A program made the position numbers and the translations under genes. The notes beneath the pieces were generated by a model. It ran no database searches, had not been told where the DNA came from, and saw only the letters and a program-made list of their open reading frames with translations. This document shows positions 17,964 to 25,120 of a stretch of 39,369 nt of DNA, piece after piece; position 1 is the first letter of the stretch, and each line of letters starts with the position of its first letter. Source of the DNA: Mycobacterium sp. KBS0706 (lineage in GTDB: Bacteria > Pseudomonadota > Alphaproteobacteria > DSM-16000 > Inquilinaceae); assembly GCF_005938675.2 (NCBI RefSeq), contig NZ_VCCH02000079.1, positions 1 to 39,369 of the forward strand, in the 5' to 3' direction.

Positions 17964-18052
17964 GGCCACAAAGCCTTGCATCCCGCCGCGAGTTGACTCC
18001 ATCCTGCCGGCAACAGGTTCCGCAAGGAACCACCGCAAGCTGGGAGGGACCC

Positions 18053-18472
18053 ATGGTCAAGGCTGTGTTGACCGGGACGGACGACCAGGGCGGCGCCGTC
18101 GCCATCCCCAAGGGCGACATCGTCTTCATCCGCGAATCCTACCGGTCGGGCGAGATCCCCGGCCGCACCAAGATCGATTTCGGCACCGCCGCGACGGAGC
18201 AGGAAGCCTATCTGGTCGACACCCTGACGACGGTGCTGAAGAAGCTCGGCAACGGCGTCGTCGTCGCCCGGCTGACCACGCCGTCGGGCACGCCGGTGCA
18301 TGTCGTCGCCGCCCGGGTCGAGGGCGTCCGGGCGCCGGAGAGCTGGCATCATCCGAAGGCGCGGACGGTTCTCCTGGCCCGCGGCCGCGAGATCCAGGTG
18401 CGCGAGGACCGCGACCTGGTGCTGCGGCGGATCAACGCCGCGCGGCCGGAGCGGGCGAAGCCGGTCGCCTAG
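18053..18472 (+). CDS. Unrecognised 139-residue protein
   Basis: This protein was not recognised. The frame is supported by a strong GGGAGGGAC ribosome-binding site directly before the ATG, codon use like its neighbours and a hairpin terminator downstream. It looks soluble and mostly beta, with an acidic/basic mix: AIPKGDIVFIRESYRSGEI near residue 15 and ARTVLLARGREIQVREDRDL near residue 105. No signal peptide, membrane segment, Cys pair or known catalytic motif is seen. The two halves both show a strand-RE-charged pattern, but this is too weak to call a duplication. It may be co-transcribed with the PhyH gene. Confidence 0.65.
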   Translation: MVKAVLTGTDDQGGAVAIPKGDIVFIRESYRSGEIPGRTKIDFGTAATEQEAYLVDTLTTVLKKLGNGVVVARLTTPSGTPVHVVAARVEGVRAPESWHHPKARTVLLARGREIQVREDRDLVLRRINAARPERAKPVA

Positions 18473-18485
18473 CGAGTCCCTGAAA

Positions 18486-18520
18486 GAAAGACGGGCCGGC
18501 TCTCGCCGGCCCGTCTCCTT
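18486..18520. terminator. Bidirectional intrinsic terminator
   Basis: GACGGGCCGGC (18490-18500) pairs perfectly with GCCGGCCCGTC (18505-18515) around TCTC. Read leftward, the stem is followed by TTTCTTTCA, a proper T-rich tail that serves the CsbD gene. Read rightward, it is followed by TCCTT and may also stop the 139-residue gene. It lies between the two convergent stops. Confidence 0.8.
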
Positions 18521-18536
18521 GCGCACGTAGCATCGA

Positions 18537-18737
18537 TCAGTTCAGGTTGCGCGACCAGGCGTCGACCTGCCGGTCGGCCTCGTCCTTGGCGATGCCATAG
18601 CGCTCCTGAATGCGGCCGACCAACTGGTCGCGCCGGCCATCGAGCACGTCGAGGTCGTCGTCGGTCAGCTTGCCCCACTGGACCTTGGCCTTGCCCTTCA
18701 TCTGCTTCCACTGGCCTGAAATCTGATCCCAGTTCAT
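18537..18737 (-). CDS. CsbD-family small stress-response protein
   Basis: This 66-residue protein opens with MNWDQISGQWKQMKGKAK and WGKLTDDDLDVLDGRRDQL, the diagnostic CsbD pattern. It continues with LVGRIQERYGIAKDEADRQV. It should be a small, hydrophilic helical protein. CsbD proteins are induced by general stress in many bacteria, but the molecular role is unknown. AGGAG lies seven bases upstream of the ATG. It is the last gene of the leftward run, 23 bases after the PPC-domain gene, and ends just before an intrinsic terminator. Its own promoter cannot be excluded. Confidence 0.92.
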   Translation of the reverse strand: MNWDQISGQWKQMKGKAKVQWGKLTDDDLDVLDGRRDQLVGRIQERYGIAKDEADRQVDAWSRNLN

Positions 18738-18760
18738 CGCGAACTCCTGTGGTGAGATGG

Positions 18761-19198
18761 TCAGGCCCGGATCAGAGCGAGCCCGCTCTCCGGGTCGAGC
18801 GCCTTGCGCAGATGGGCCGGGGATTCGGTGACGATCAGCTCCAGCGTCGGCCGTACCCGGGCTTCGGCCAGATGGCCGGCCAGGGCGCTGCCGTCGCGGC
18901 GGCCGAGCACCAGATGAACATGCAGCGCCGGCTTGCCTTCGGGCGACACCGCGACGTCGCCGAGCAGCGACGCCACCTCGACCTGCTCCTGCACCGGGAT
19001 CGGCAGGTATTCCTTCCGCTCCCAGTCGAAATAGCGCAGCTCGGCGTCGCTGAAGGCGCCGATGCCGGTGATCTGGGCCGCCGTCAGCCGCTCCGCCTCG
19101 GCGAAGCGCTGCAGGCACTCCATCACCGCCTCCCCGGTCTCGAGGATGACGGCGAAGACCCTCTGGCCGTCGGCCGCGTGCAGTTGCTTGGCGATCAT
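18761..19198 (-). CDS. PPC/DUF296 domain protein
   Basis: This 145-residue protein is a single PPC (plant and prokaryote conserved) domain. Typical features are FAVILETGEAVMECLQRFAE, then ITGIGAFSDAELRYFDWE, the HVHLVLGRRDGSALAGHL metal/dimer motif and TLELIVTE. PPC domains form trimers; in plants they join AT-hook proteins, while bacterial stand-alone forms have no settled function and are often called DNA-binding. Here it sits in a catabolic run after an SDR gene (56-base gap), so a metabolic or small-molecule role is as likely as DNA binding. The domain call is firm; the function is open. Confidence 0.85.
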   Translation of the reverse strand: MIAKQLHAADGQRVFAVILETGEAVMECLQRFAEAERLTAAQITGIGAFSDAELRYFDWERKEYLPIPVQEQVEVASLLGDVAVSPEGKPALHVHLVLGRRDGSALAGHLAEARVRPTLELIVTESPAHLRKALDPESGLALIRA

Positions 19199-19254
19199 CC
19201 GTTGCTCCCGTGGCGCTCGATAGGGCAACGGGGCGGCGGGGAGAGGCGTTCCGC

Positions 19255-20007
19255 TCAGGACAGGAAGGCGCCGCCGTTGACGTGCAGGGTCTGGCCGGTG
19301 ATGTAGCGGGCCGAGGGACCGGCGAGATAGCGCACCAGGCTCGCCACCTCCTCCGGCGTGCCGCGGCGGCCCAGCAGTGTGGCGTGGCGGGCATGGTGCG
19401 CCGGCTCGCCGCCGCCCGCATGCACGCGCTGGGTGCCGATCAGCCCGGGCACCACGCAGTTCACGGTGATGCCGTCGGGCCCGAGGTCGTGCGCCAGGCC
19501 ATGGGTGAAGCCGACGATGCCGGCCTTGGCGGTGGTGACATGCACCCGACCGGCCGAGCCGGTGTGGGCCGACATGCCGCCGATGGTGACGATGCTGGCG
19601 GCATCCGATGCCTTGAGATGCGGCACCGCCGCCTGCGCCGTCAGGAAAGCGCCGTCCAGGATCACGGCCAGCACCTCGCGCCATTCCGCGAAGCTCATCG
19701 TCTCGAACGCCGTCTCGTGGCGGATGGCGGCGTTGCTGACCAGGATGTCGAGCCGGCCGAAGGCCTCGACCGCCGCCGCCACCGTGGCGGCCGCCTGCTC
19801 CGGCACCGTCACGTCGGCCAGGTGCAGCCGGGCGCGGCCGCCCTTGGCCTCGATCTCCTGCACCACCGCGGCGGCGAGGTCGGCGGAGCTTTTGGCATGG
19901 ACCAGCACCGCGGCACCGGCCGCGGCGAGGTCGAGCGCGATGGCGCGGCCGATGTTACGGGCGGCGCCCGTGACGATGGCGGCGCGGCCCTCAAGTTCCC
20001 GGGTCAT
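19255..20007 (-). CDS. SDR-family protein with a degenerate catalytic tetrad
   Basis: This 250-residue Rossmann protein has the cofactor motif TGAARNIG (13-20), the SNAA strand (91-94) and a standard C-terminus (NCVVPGLIGTQR, GQTLHVNGGAFLS). Aligned by eye to FabG, the catalytic Asn is Ile116, Ser is Gly144 and Tyr is Val157; only Lys161 remains. It therefore probably lacks classical dehydrogenase activity, or uses another mechanism, for example with His156 or Ser146. The frame is clean, with no sign of decay. Its ATG overlaps the MFS stop by four bases, so it is coupled to a transporter in the PrpD operon. Annotation as 3-oxoacyl-ACP reductase would be misleading. Confidence 0.85.
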   Translation of the reverse strand: MTRELEGRAAIVTGAARNIGRAIALDLAAAGAAVLVHAKSSADLAAAVVQEIEAKGGRARLHLADVTVPEQAAATVAAAVEAFGRLDILVSNAAIRHETAFETMSFAEWREVLAVILDGAFLTAQAAVPHLKASDAASIVTIGGMSAHTGSAGRVHVTTAKAGIVGFTHGLAHDLGPDGITVNCVVPGLIGTQRVHAGGGEPAHHARHATLLGRRGTPEEVASLVRYLAGPSARYITGQTLHVNGGAFLS

Positions 20008-21314
20008 GGCGAGGTCCTCAGGGCGTGGGGATGGGGATGGGCAGTGTCGGCCGGCCGCGACGCAGTTTCCACCGGTCGGTCCGGGCGGACGAAGAAGGCG
20101 AGCACGATGCCGAGCCCGAGCAGCGCGATCGACACCAGGAACGGCGGGCGGTAGCTGCCGGTGGCGTCGAGGATGGCGCCGAAGGCTACCGGCGAGACCA
20201 GGGCGGCCACCCCGGCCGCGGTGCTGACGAAGCCGCTGGCGATGCCGGCGAAGTGTGGCGCGATGTCCAGCGGCACGGCCCAGATCGGCGCCTCGGTCAT
20301 CTCCAGGAAGAACAAACCGAGGGCGAGGCAGCCGGCGATCAGGGCCTGGCTGTGGATGAACAGCACGCCGCTGAGGCAGACCAGCGAACAGGTGAAGCCC
20401 AGCAGCATGGTGTTGCGCCGGGCGCGGTTGACGTCGCCGGTGCGCTGAAAAATCCGGTCGGTGACCAGGCCGCCGACGGTGTCGCCGACCATGCCGGCGA
20501 TGAAGATGATGCTGGAGAGCACGGCCGAATCCTTCAGGTCGAAGCCGTACTCCCCGACGAAGAAGCTGGGCAGCCAGGACAGGTATAGCCACAGCGTCCA
20601 GGCGTGGCAGAAAAAGGCCAGCGTGACCGGCGCCACGCGTGGGATCAGCCGCCGCCAGGGCACATCGATGCGGCTGCCGACCGCGCGGTCATGCACCGGC
20701 AGCGCGGCCAGTTCCTCCGGTGTCACACCCCCGTGCGTGCGCGGATCGTCGCGGAAATAGGTCCACCAGGCGACAACCCAGAGAAAGCTGACGATGCCGA
20801 GCGCGATGAAGGCGCCGCGCCAGCCGAACAGCGGGATCATCGCCACCACCACCGGCGGCGTCGCCGCGGCGGCGAAGCGGGCGGAGGTGTGGGTGAAGCC
20901 CTGGGCGAAGCCGCGCCGGGCCTTCGGCACCCAGCGGCCGATGGCGCCGGTGGCGGTCGGGATCGTCCCGGCCTCGCCGATGCCGACCACGAGGCGGGCG
21001 GCGATCAGGCTCCACAGCCCGCCGGCGAAACCGGCCGCCACCGTGCCGGCCGCCCAGAACAGGCCGCTGATCGACAGCATGCGCCGGGCGCCGATGCGGT
21101 CGCCGAGATAGCCGGAGATGATCTGGAACAGGGCGTAGCAATAGCCGAAGGCGCCGAGCGCCAAGCCGAGCTCGGTGTTGGAGAGATGCAGCTCGCCCCT
21201 GATCAGCGGCGCCGCGATCGAGAGGTTCACGCGGTCGACATACATGATGAAGTACATCAGGCAGAGCAGGATGAAGACCCTGCCCGTGGCGCCCTTGAAG
21301 GCCCGGAAGATCAT
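20004..21314 (-). CDS. MFS transporter, anion:cation symporter (ACS) type
   Basis: This 436-residue protein has about twelve membrane segments. The start (RVFILLCLMYFIMYVDRVNLSIAAP) and the motif SGYLGDRIGARRM are characteristic of the ACS family, which imports organic anions such as hexuronates, tartrate, phthalate or glucarate. EAGTIPTATGAIGRWVPKARRG in the fourth segment is the ACS signature region. It ends four bases into the SDR gene and follows the PrpD gene by 99 bases, so it probably imports the acid that the cluster degrades. The exact substrate cannot be read. Confidence 0.88.
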   Translation of the reverse strand: MIFRAFKGATGRVFILLCLMYFIMYVDRVNLSIAAPLIRGELHLSNTELGLALGAFGYCYALFQIISGYLGDRIGARRMLSISGLFWAAGTVAAGFAGGLWSLIAARLVVGIGEAGTIPTATGAIGRWVPKARRGFAQGFTHTSARFAAAATPPVVVAMIPLFGWRGAFIALGIVSFLWVVAWWTYFRDDPRTHGGVTPEELAALPVHDRAVGSRIDVPWRRLIPRVAPVTLAFFCHAWTLWLYLSWLPSFFVGEYGFDLKDSAVLSSIIFIAGMVGDTVGGLVTDRIFQRTGDVNRARRNTMLLGFTCSLVCLSGVLFIHSQALIAGCLALGLFFLEMTEAPIWAVPLDIAPHFAGIASGFVSTAAGVAALVSPVAFGAILDATGSYRPPFLVSIALLGLGIVLAFFVRPDRPVETASRPADTAHPHPHALRTSP

Positions 21315-21413
21315 GGCTCGTCCTCCCTAAGGGATTGCCCGGCCGTTCTTCGTCTTGGTCTTGGCCGGCATGACGGGGTGGCGGCGCCGGAGCAGCCCGG
21401 CGCCGACAAGGGA

Positions 21414-22808
21414 TCAGGCCGTCTGGGCCATCCGGGCGATGTCGCCGGCATCGGCGACGGATTCGAGGTCCCAGCACGCCCGGAGCAGCTCGGCAGCGCC
21501 GGCATCGCCATGCACCGGCTGCACCAAGTCGGCGAACTTCGCGTCGAGGTCGCGGTCGGTCATCGGCCGGGCGACGCTGCCGATGGCGTGGTCGACCCGC
21601 TTCTGCAGCACCCGCCCGTCCTTCAGCGTCACCGTGACCGCGACGGCGTCGGCCGGCATCGCCGGGTCGATCGCCGCCGTCACCCGGTCGCGGAGGGCCA
21701 CGACCCGCGGGTCCCGCACCCGCTCGTCGCTGTATTGCGGCTCACCCGCCCGGCCGTCGATGATGGCGACGGCCGCCGAGTGGTAGACGCTGAACTTGCC
21801 GTCCAGCCCGGTCTTCGGCGTCTTCTTGCCGGTCAGCTCCAGCACCAGCGGATGGACCCTCAGCGCGATGCGGCCGATATCCGTCGACAGCAGCCCGTGC
21901 TCGTTGCGCAGCTGCACGCAGCCGTCGATCGCCGGATGGATGACGATGCCGCAGGCGAAGGGCTTGTAGCTGTTCAGCAGGATCTCGTTGCGCGTCCCGA
22001 GCTCACCCGTGATCTCGTCATAGTTCCGATGCGTGCTGGTGACGTTGGCCCAGCCGCGCTTGGCCTCGATCCCCTGCTCCGAGCTGGTGTAGCCGCGCTG
22101 GGCCAAGAGCGCCGCGGTCAGGCCGTTCTGCGCCGCCCGGCCGGGATGGAAGCTCTTGCTCATGGTGCCGAACATCTCGCGCAGGCCGACCGGCTGGGTC
22201 GCGGCGAGGCCGAGCGCCCAGACCATGCGCTGCTCGTCGAGGCCCAACAGCTTGCCGGCCGCCGCGGCCGCGCCGAACACGCCGGCGGTGCCGGTGATGT
22301 GCCAGCCGACATGGTAGTGGTCGGGATAGACGGCGTTGCCGATGCGGCATTCGACGTCGACGCCGAGCACCAGGGCATTGAGGAAGTCGCGGCCGCTGAC
22401 CGGCTGCAGCTCGGCCAGCGCCAGGATCGCCGAGGCCACCGGCCCGGCCGGGTGGATCACCGTCTTCAGATGGGTGTCGTCGAAGTCGAAGACATGCGAG
22501 CTGATGCCGTTAATCAACGCCGCGTGCAGCACGTCCATCCGCTCGCTCCGGCCGAGGATGCCCGCCTGGGGCGGCCCGCTGAACGGCCCCAGCGCATCGA
22601 TCGCGATCGACACCGCCTCGTGCCGGGCGGAGCCGACGGCGCAGCCGAGCCAGTTCAGGAAGGTCCGCAGCCCCTCATGCCGGACATCCGCCGGCAGATC
22701 CTCGTAGCGGGCGGTGACGAGATGCTGCGCCAGCAGGCGTGTCACCGGCGGCGGCAGCTCGACGGAGGCGGATGACGGGCCGTGGTCCACGGCCGTGGCG
22801 GTGCTCAT
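21414..22808 (-). CDS. MmgE/PrpD family protein (dehydratase/isomerase-like), leftward copy
   Basis: This 464-residue protein belongs to the family of 2-methylcitrate dehydratase and cis-aconitate decarboxylase. Family features are GLRTFLNWLGCAVGS near residue 45, NGISSHVFDFDDTHLKTVIHP near 98 (the acidic active-site region), SFHPGRAAQNGLTAALLAQRG near 218 and SYKPFACGIVIHPAID near 280. Length is normal. It is first in a leftward run with an ACS transporter, SDR, PPC and CsbD genes, and is divergent from a GntR regulator. Specificity is not predictable; it is unlikely to be the housekeeping PrpD because no prpB/prpC genes are nearby. Confidence 0.9.
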   Translation of the reverse strand: MSTATAVDHGPSSASVELPPPVTRLLAQHLVTARYEDLPADVRHEGLRTFLNWLGCAVGSARHEAVSIAIDALGPFSGPPQAGILGRSERMDVLHAALINGISSHVFDFDDTHLKTVIHPAGPVASAILALAELQPVSGRDFLNALVLGVDVECRIGNAVYPDHYHVGWHITGTAGVFGAAAAAGKLLGLDEQRMVWALGLAATQPVGLREMFGTMSKSFHPGRAAQNGLTAALLAQRGYTSSEQGIEAKRGWANVTSTHRNYDEITGELGTRNEILLNSYKPFACGIVIHPAIDGCVQLRNEHGLLSTDIGRIALRVHPLVLELTGKKTPKTGLDGKFSVYHSAAVAIIDGRAGEPQYSDERVRDPRVVALRDRVTAAIDPAMPADAVAVTVTLKDGRVLQKRVDHAIGSVARPMTDRDLDAKFADLVQPVHGDAGAAELLRACWDLESVADAGDIARMAQTA

Positions 22809-22895
22809 GCTCGGTCTCTCTCGTCTCTGGGTCGCTTGGGGCCGGCGCGGATCGTGCCGCCGAAGGGTCTCTGGAAGCGGCCCTCTGAATTACAT

Positions 22896-22907
22896 ATTGT
22901 CGACAAT
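22896..22907. promoter_or_regulatory. Probable GntR/FCD operator in the PrpD divergon
   Basis: ATTGTCGACAAT is a perfect 12-bp palindrome in the 154-base gap between a leftward PrpD gene and a rightward GntR gene. Its form fits FadR-subfamily operators (T-G-T, short centre, A-C-A). A second small inverted repeat, TTGC-aatcg-GCAA (22909-22921), adjoins it. The region is AT-richer than its surroundings. The neighbouring regulator is the obvious candidate binder. Confidence 0.65.
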
Positions 22908-22962
22908 GTTGCAATCGGCAATATGCATTCCCAAATCCGGTCGGGTGATCTACGGTGCACCC

Positions 22963-23715
22963 ATGACATCGCCCCTCGCCTCCCCGCTGGAGCTGCTGCG
23001 CTCCCTCACCCTGTCCGGCCTGGTGCAGGAGGAGATCCTGCGCCGCATCAAGTCCGGGGAGATCGCCGCCGGCTCGCGCCTGAACGAGCTGGAGCTGTCG
23101 CAGCATTTGCAGGTCAGCCGCGCCCCGGTGCGCGAGGCGCTGCGGGCGCTGCAGGAGGCGGGGCTGGTGCGGCTGGAGAAGAACCGCGGCGTCTTCCTGC
23201 GCGAGCTTTCGGACACCCAGGTGGCGGAGCTGTACGCCCTGCGCGCCACGCTGGACGAGATGGCCGGCCGCCTGCTGGCGCCGAAGATCGGCGAGGCCGG
23301 GATCCTGGAGCTGAAGCAGCTGCTGGCGGCGCTGGAGAGCGCGTCGATCCGCGATGGCGTGAACGGCTACTTCCCGCTCAACATCGCCTTCCACGACCGG
23401 CTGGTGGAGATGACCGGCAACGCCACGCTGCTGGAGATGTACCGCCAGGTGGTGAACCGGATGCATCTGGTGCGGCGGCGCAGCTTCGCCACCGCCGGCA
23501 GCAGCGCTGCCTCGCATGCCGAGCACCGCCAGATCCTGGAGGCGCTGCAAACCGGCGACCCGCAGGCGGCCGGCGCCGCCATGCGCGCCCATGTCGAGGG
23601 CGGCTACGCCCGCAACATCCTGGCCCGGGCCCATGACCCGGCCGATCCCGACCATGATCCCGCCATCGTCGCCGGCCCGGCGCCGCGACGCCGCCCCGCT
23701 GCCCGGAAGGCATAG
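22963..23715 (+). CDS. GntR-family regulator, FadR subfamily (FCD domain)
   Basis: This 250-residue regulator has an N-terminal winged helix: LVQEEILRRIKSGEIAAGSRL, then LNELELSQHLQVSRAPVREALRAL with the recognition helix near residues 50-65. The helical FCD ligand domain follows, with AELYALRATLDEMAGRLLA, NIAFHDRLVEMTGN and EHRQILEALQTGD, which carry the Asp/His residues that bind metal in this fold. The ATG at 22963 is preferred, with the operator about 55 bases upstream. The PrpD gene follows after five bases, so regulator and enzyme are co-transcribed. Likely ligands are organic acids of the pathway. Confidence 0.9.
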   Translation: MTSPLASPLELLRSLTLSGLVQEEILRRIKSGEIAAGSRLNELELSQHLQVSRAPVREALRALQEAGLVRLEKNRGVFLRELSDTQVAELYALRATLDEMAGRLLAPKIGEAGILELKQLLAALESASIRDGVNGYFPLNIAFHDRLVEMTGNATLLEMYRQVVNRMHLVRRRSFATAGSSAASHAEHRQILEALQTGDPQAAGAAMRAHVEGGYARNILARAHDPADPDHDPAIVAGPAPRRRPAARKA

Positions 23716-23720
23716 ACCCC

Positions 23721-25115
23721 ATGACCACCATCGCCCTGCCCGCCGCCGGCCATGCGGTCGCGGAGCAGCTCGGCCGCTGGATCGCCGGCACCGAGGCGCG
23801 CGCCTTGCCCGACGAGGCGGTGGCCACCGCTCGCCGGCTGCTGCTGGACGTCGCCGGGCTGTGCGTCGCCGGCCGGCGCGAGGACTATATCGCCGCCACG
23901 CTGCTGGCGACCGACGGCATCGGCGCCTGCACCGCGCTGGGCCATGCCCGGCCGCTGACCGCCTTCGACGCGGCGCTGGTCAACGGCACCGCCGCCCATG
24001 GCGAGGATTACGACGACACCTTCGAGGGCGGCCCGGTCCATTCCGGCGCGGTGATCGTGCCGGCGGTGCTGGCCGCCTGCGAGCGCGAGCAGCTCGGCGG
24101 CGAGGCGCTGCTGCGCGGCATCGCGGTGGGGGCGGAGCTGATGTGCCGGCTGGCGCTGGTGGCGCCCAAGGCCATCCATGGCGCCGGCTTCCACCCGACC
24201 GCGGTGCTGGGCGCACTGGCCGCCGCCGGGGCGGTCGCGGCCAGCCTGGAGCTGCCGCCCGACCAGGCGGCGTCGGCACTGGGCATCGCCGGCAGCATGG
24301 CCGCCGGCATCATCGAATACCTGGCCGAGGGCACCTCGACCAAGCGCATGCATGCCGGCTGGGCCGCCCAGTCCGGCCTGCGCGCGGCGCTGACGGCCCG
24401 CGGCGGCTTCGCCGGCCCGCGCACGGTGCTGGAGGGGGGGCACGGCTTCTACAAGGCTTTCGCGCCGTCGCGTCCACCGGACTTTGCGCCGCTGCTGGAC
24501 GGGCTGGGCCGGGACTGGGCGATGGCCGGCATCGCCTTCAAGCCCTATGCCTGCGGGACCATGACCCAGCCCTTCATCGACTGCGCCATCCGGCTGGCGC
24601 AGCAGGGCGTGCGGGCCGAGGAGATCCTCTCGATCACCTGCAATGTCGGCGAGGGCACGGTGCACCGGCTGTGGGAGGATCTGACGGTGAAGCACCGGCC
24701 GCCTACGCCCTATGCCGCCAAGTTCAGCACGCCCTTCTGCATGGCGGTCGGCTTCTTCGACGGGCGCGCCGGCTTCGGCCAGTTCACCGAGGCCCGCATC
24801 CACGACCCGCAGGTGCTGGCCCTGGCCGCCAGGATCCGCTACCGCATCGACCCGGCGGACGAGTATCCGCGAAACTTCACCGGCCATCTCGCCGCCACGC
24901 TGGCCGACGGGCGGGTGGTGGAGATCCGCCAGCCGCATCTGCGCGGCGGCGCCCGCGAGCCGCTGAGCGACGCCGAGTTGGAGGCCAAGGCGCTGGACAA
25001 TCTGCGCTATGGCGGCTGGGACGACGACCTGGCCGAGGCCGCCCGGCGCTGGTGCCGCGACGCCTTCGGCGCCGCCAACCTGTCGGGGCTGGCCGCGTTC
25101 CGGCGCGAGAGCTAG
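23721..25115 (+). CDS. MmgE/PrpD family protein (dehydratase/isomerase-like), rightward copy
   Basis: This 464-residue protein has the same fold as the leftward copy, with NGTAAHGEDYDDTFEGGPVHSGAV near residue 91 as the active-site region and KRMHAGWAAQSGLRAALTARGG near 211. FKPYACGTMTQPFIDCA near 273 matches the SYKPFACG region of the other copy. The two copies have equal length but clearly diverged sequences, so they are not a recent duplication. It follows GntR by five bases and ends five bases from the convergent murA-like stop. The pair may act on different steps or isomers; the substrate is unknown. Confidence 0.9.
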   Translation: MTTIALPAAGHAVAEQLGRWIAGTEARALPDEAVATARRLLLDVAGLCVAGRREDYIAATLLATDGIGACTALGHARPLTAFDAALVNGTAAHGEDYDDTFEGGPVHSGAVIVPAVLAACEREQLGGEALLRGIAVGAELMCRLALVAPKAIHGAGFHPTAVLGALAAAGAVAASLELPPDQAASALGIAGSMAAGIIEYLAEGTSTKRMHAGWAAQSGLRAALTARGGFAGPRTVLEGGHGFYKAFAPSRPPDFAPLLDGLGRDWAMAGIAFKPYACGTMTQPFIDCAIRLAQQGVRAEEILSITCNVGEGTVHRLWEDLTVKHRPPTPYAAKFSTPFCMAVGFFDGRAGFGQFTEARIHDPQVLALAARIRYRIDPADEYPRNFTGHLAATLADGRVVEIRQPHLRGGAREPLSDAELEAKALDNLRYGGWDDDLAEAARRWCRDAFGAANLSGLAAFRRES

Positions 25116-25120
25116 CCCGG

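Noticed and set aside
15765..18038. Possible long fusion of the MFS transporter with about 345 upstream residues
   Set aside because: The upstream part is the antisense of the PhyH gene; the ATG at 17003 has a good ribosome-binding site and matches the family start.
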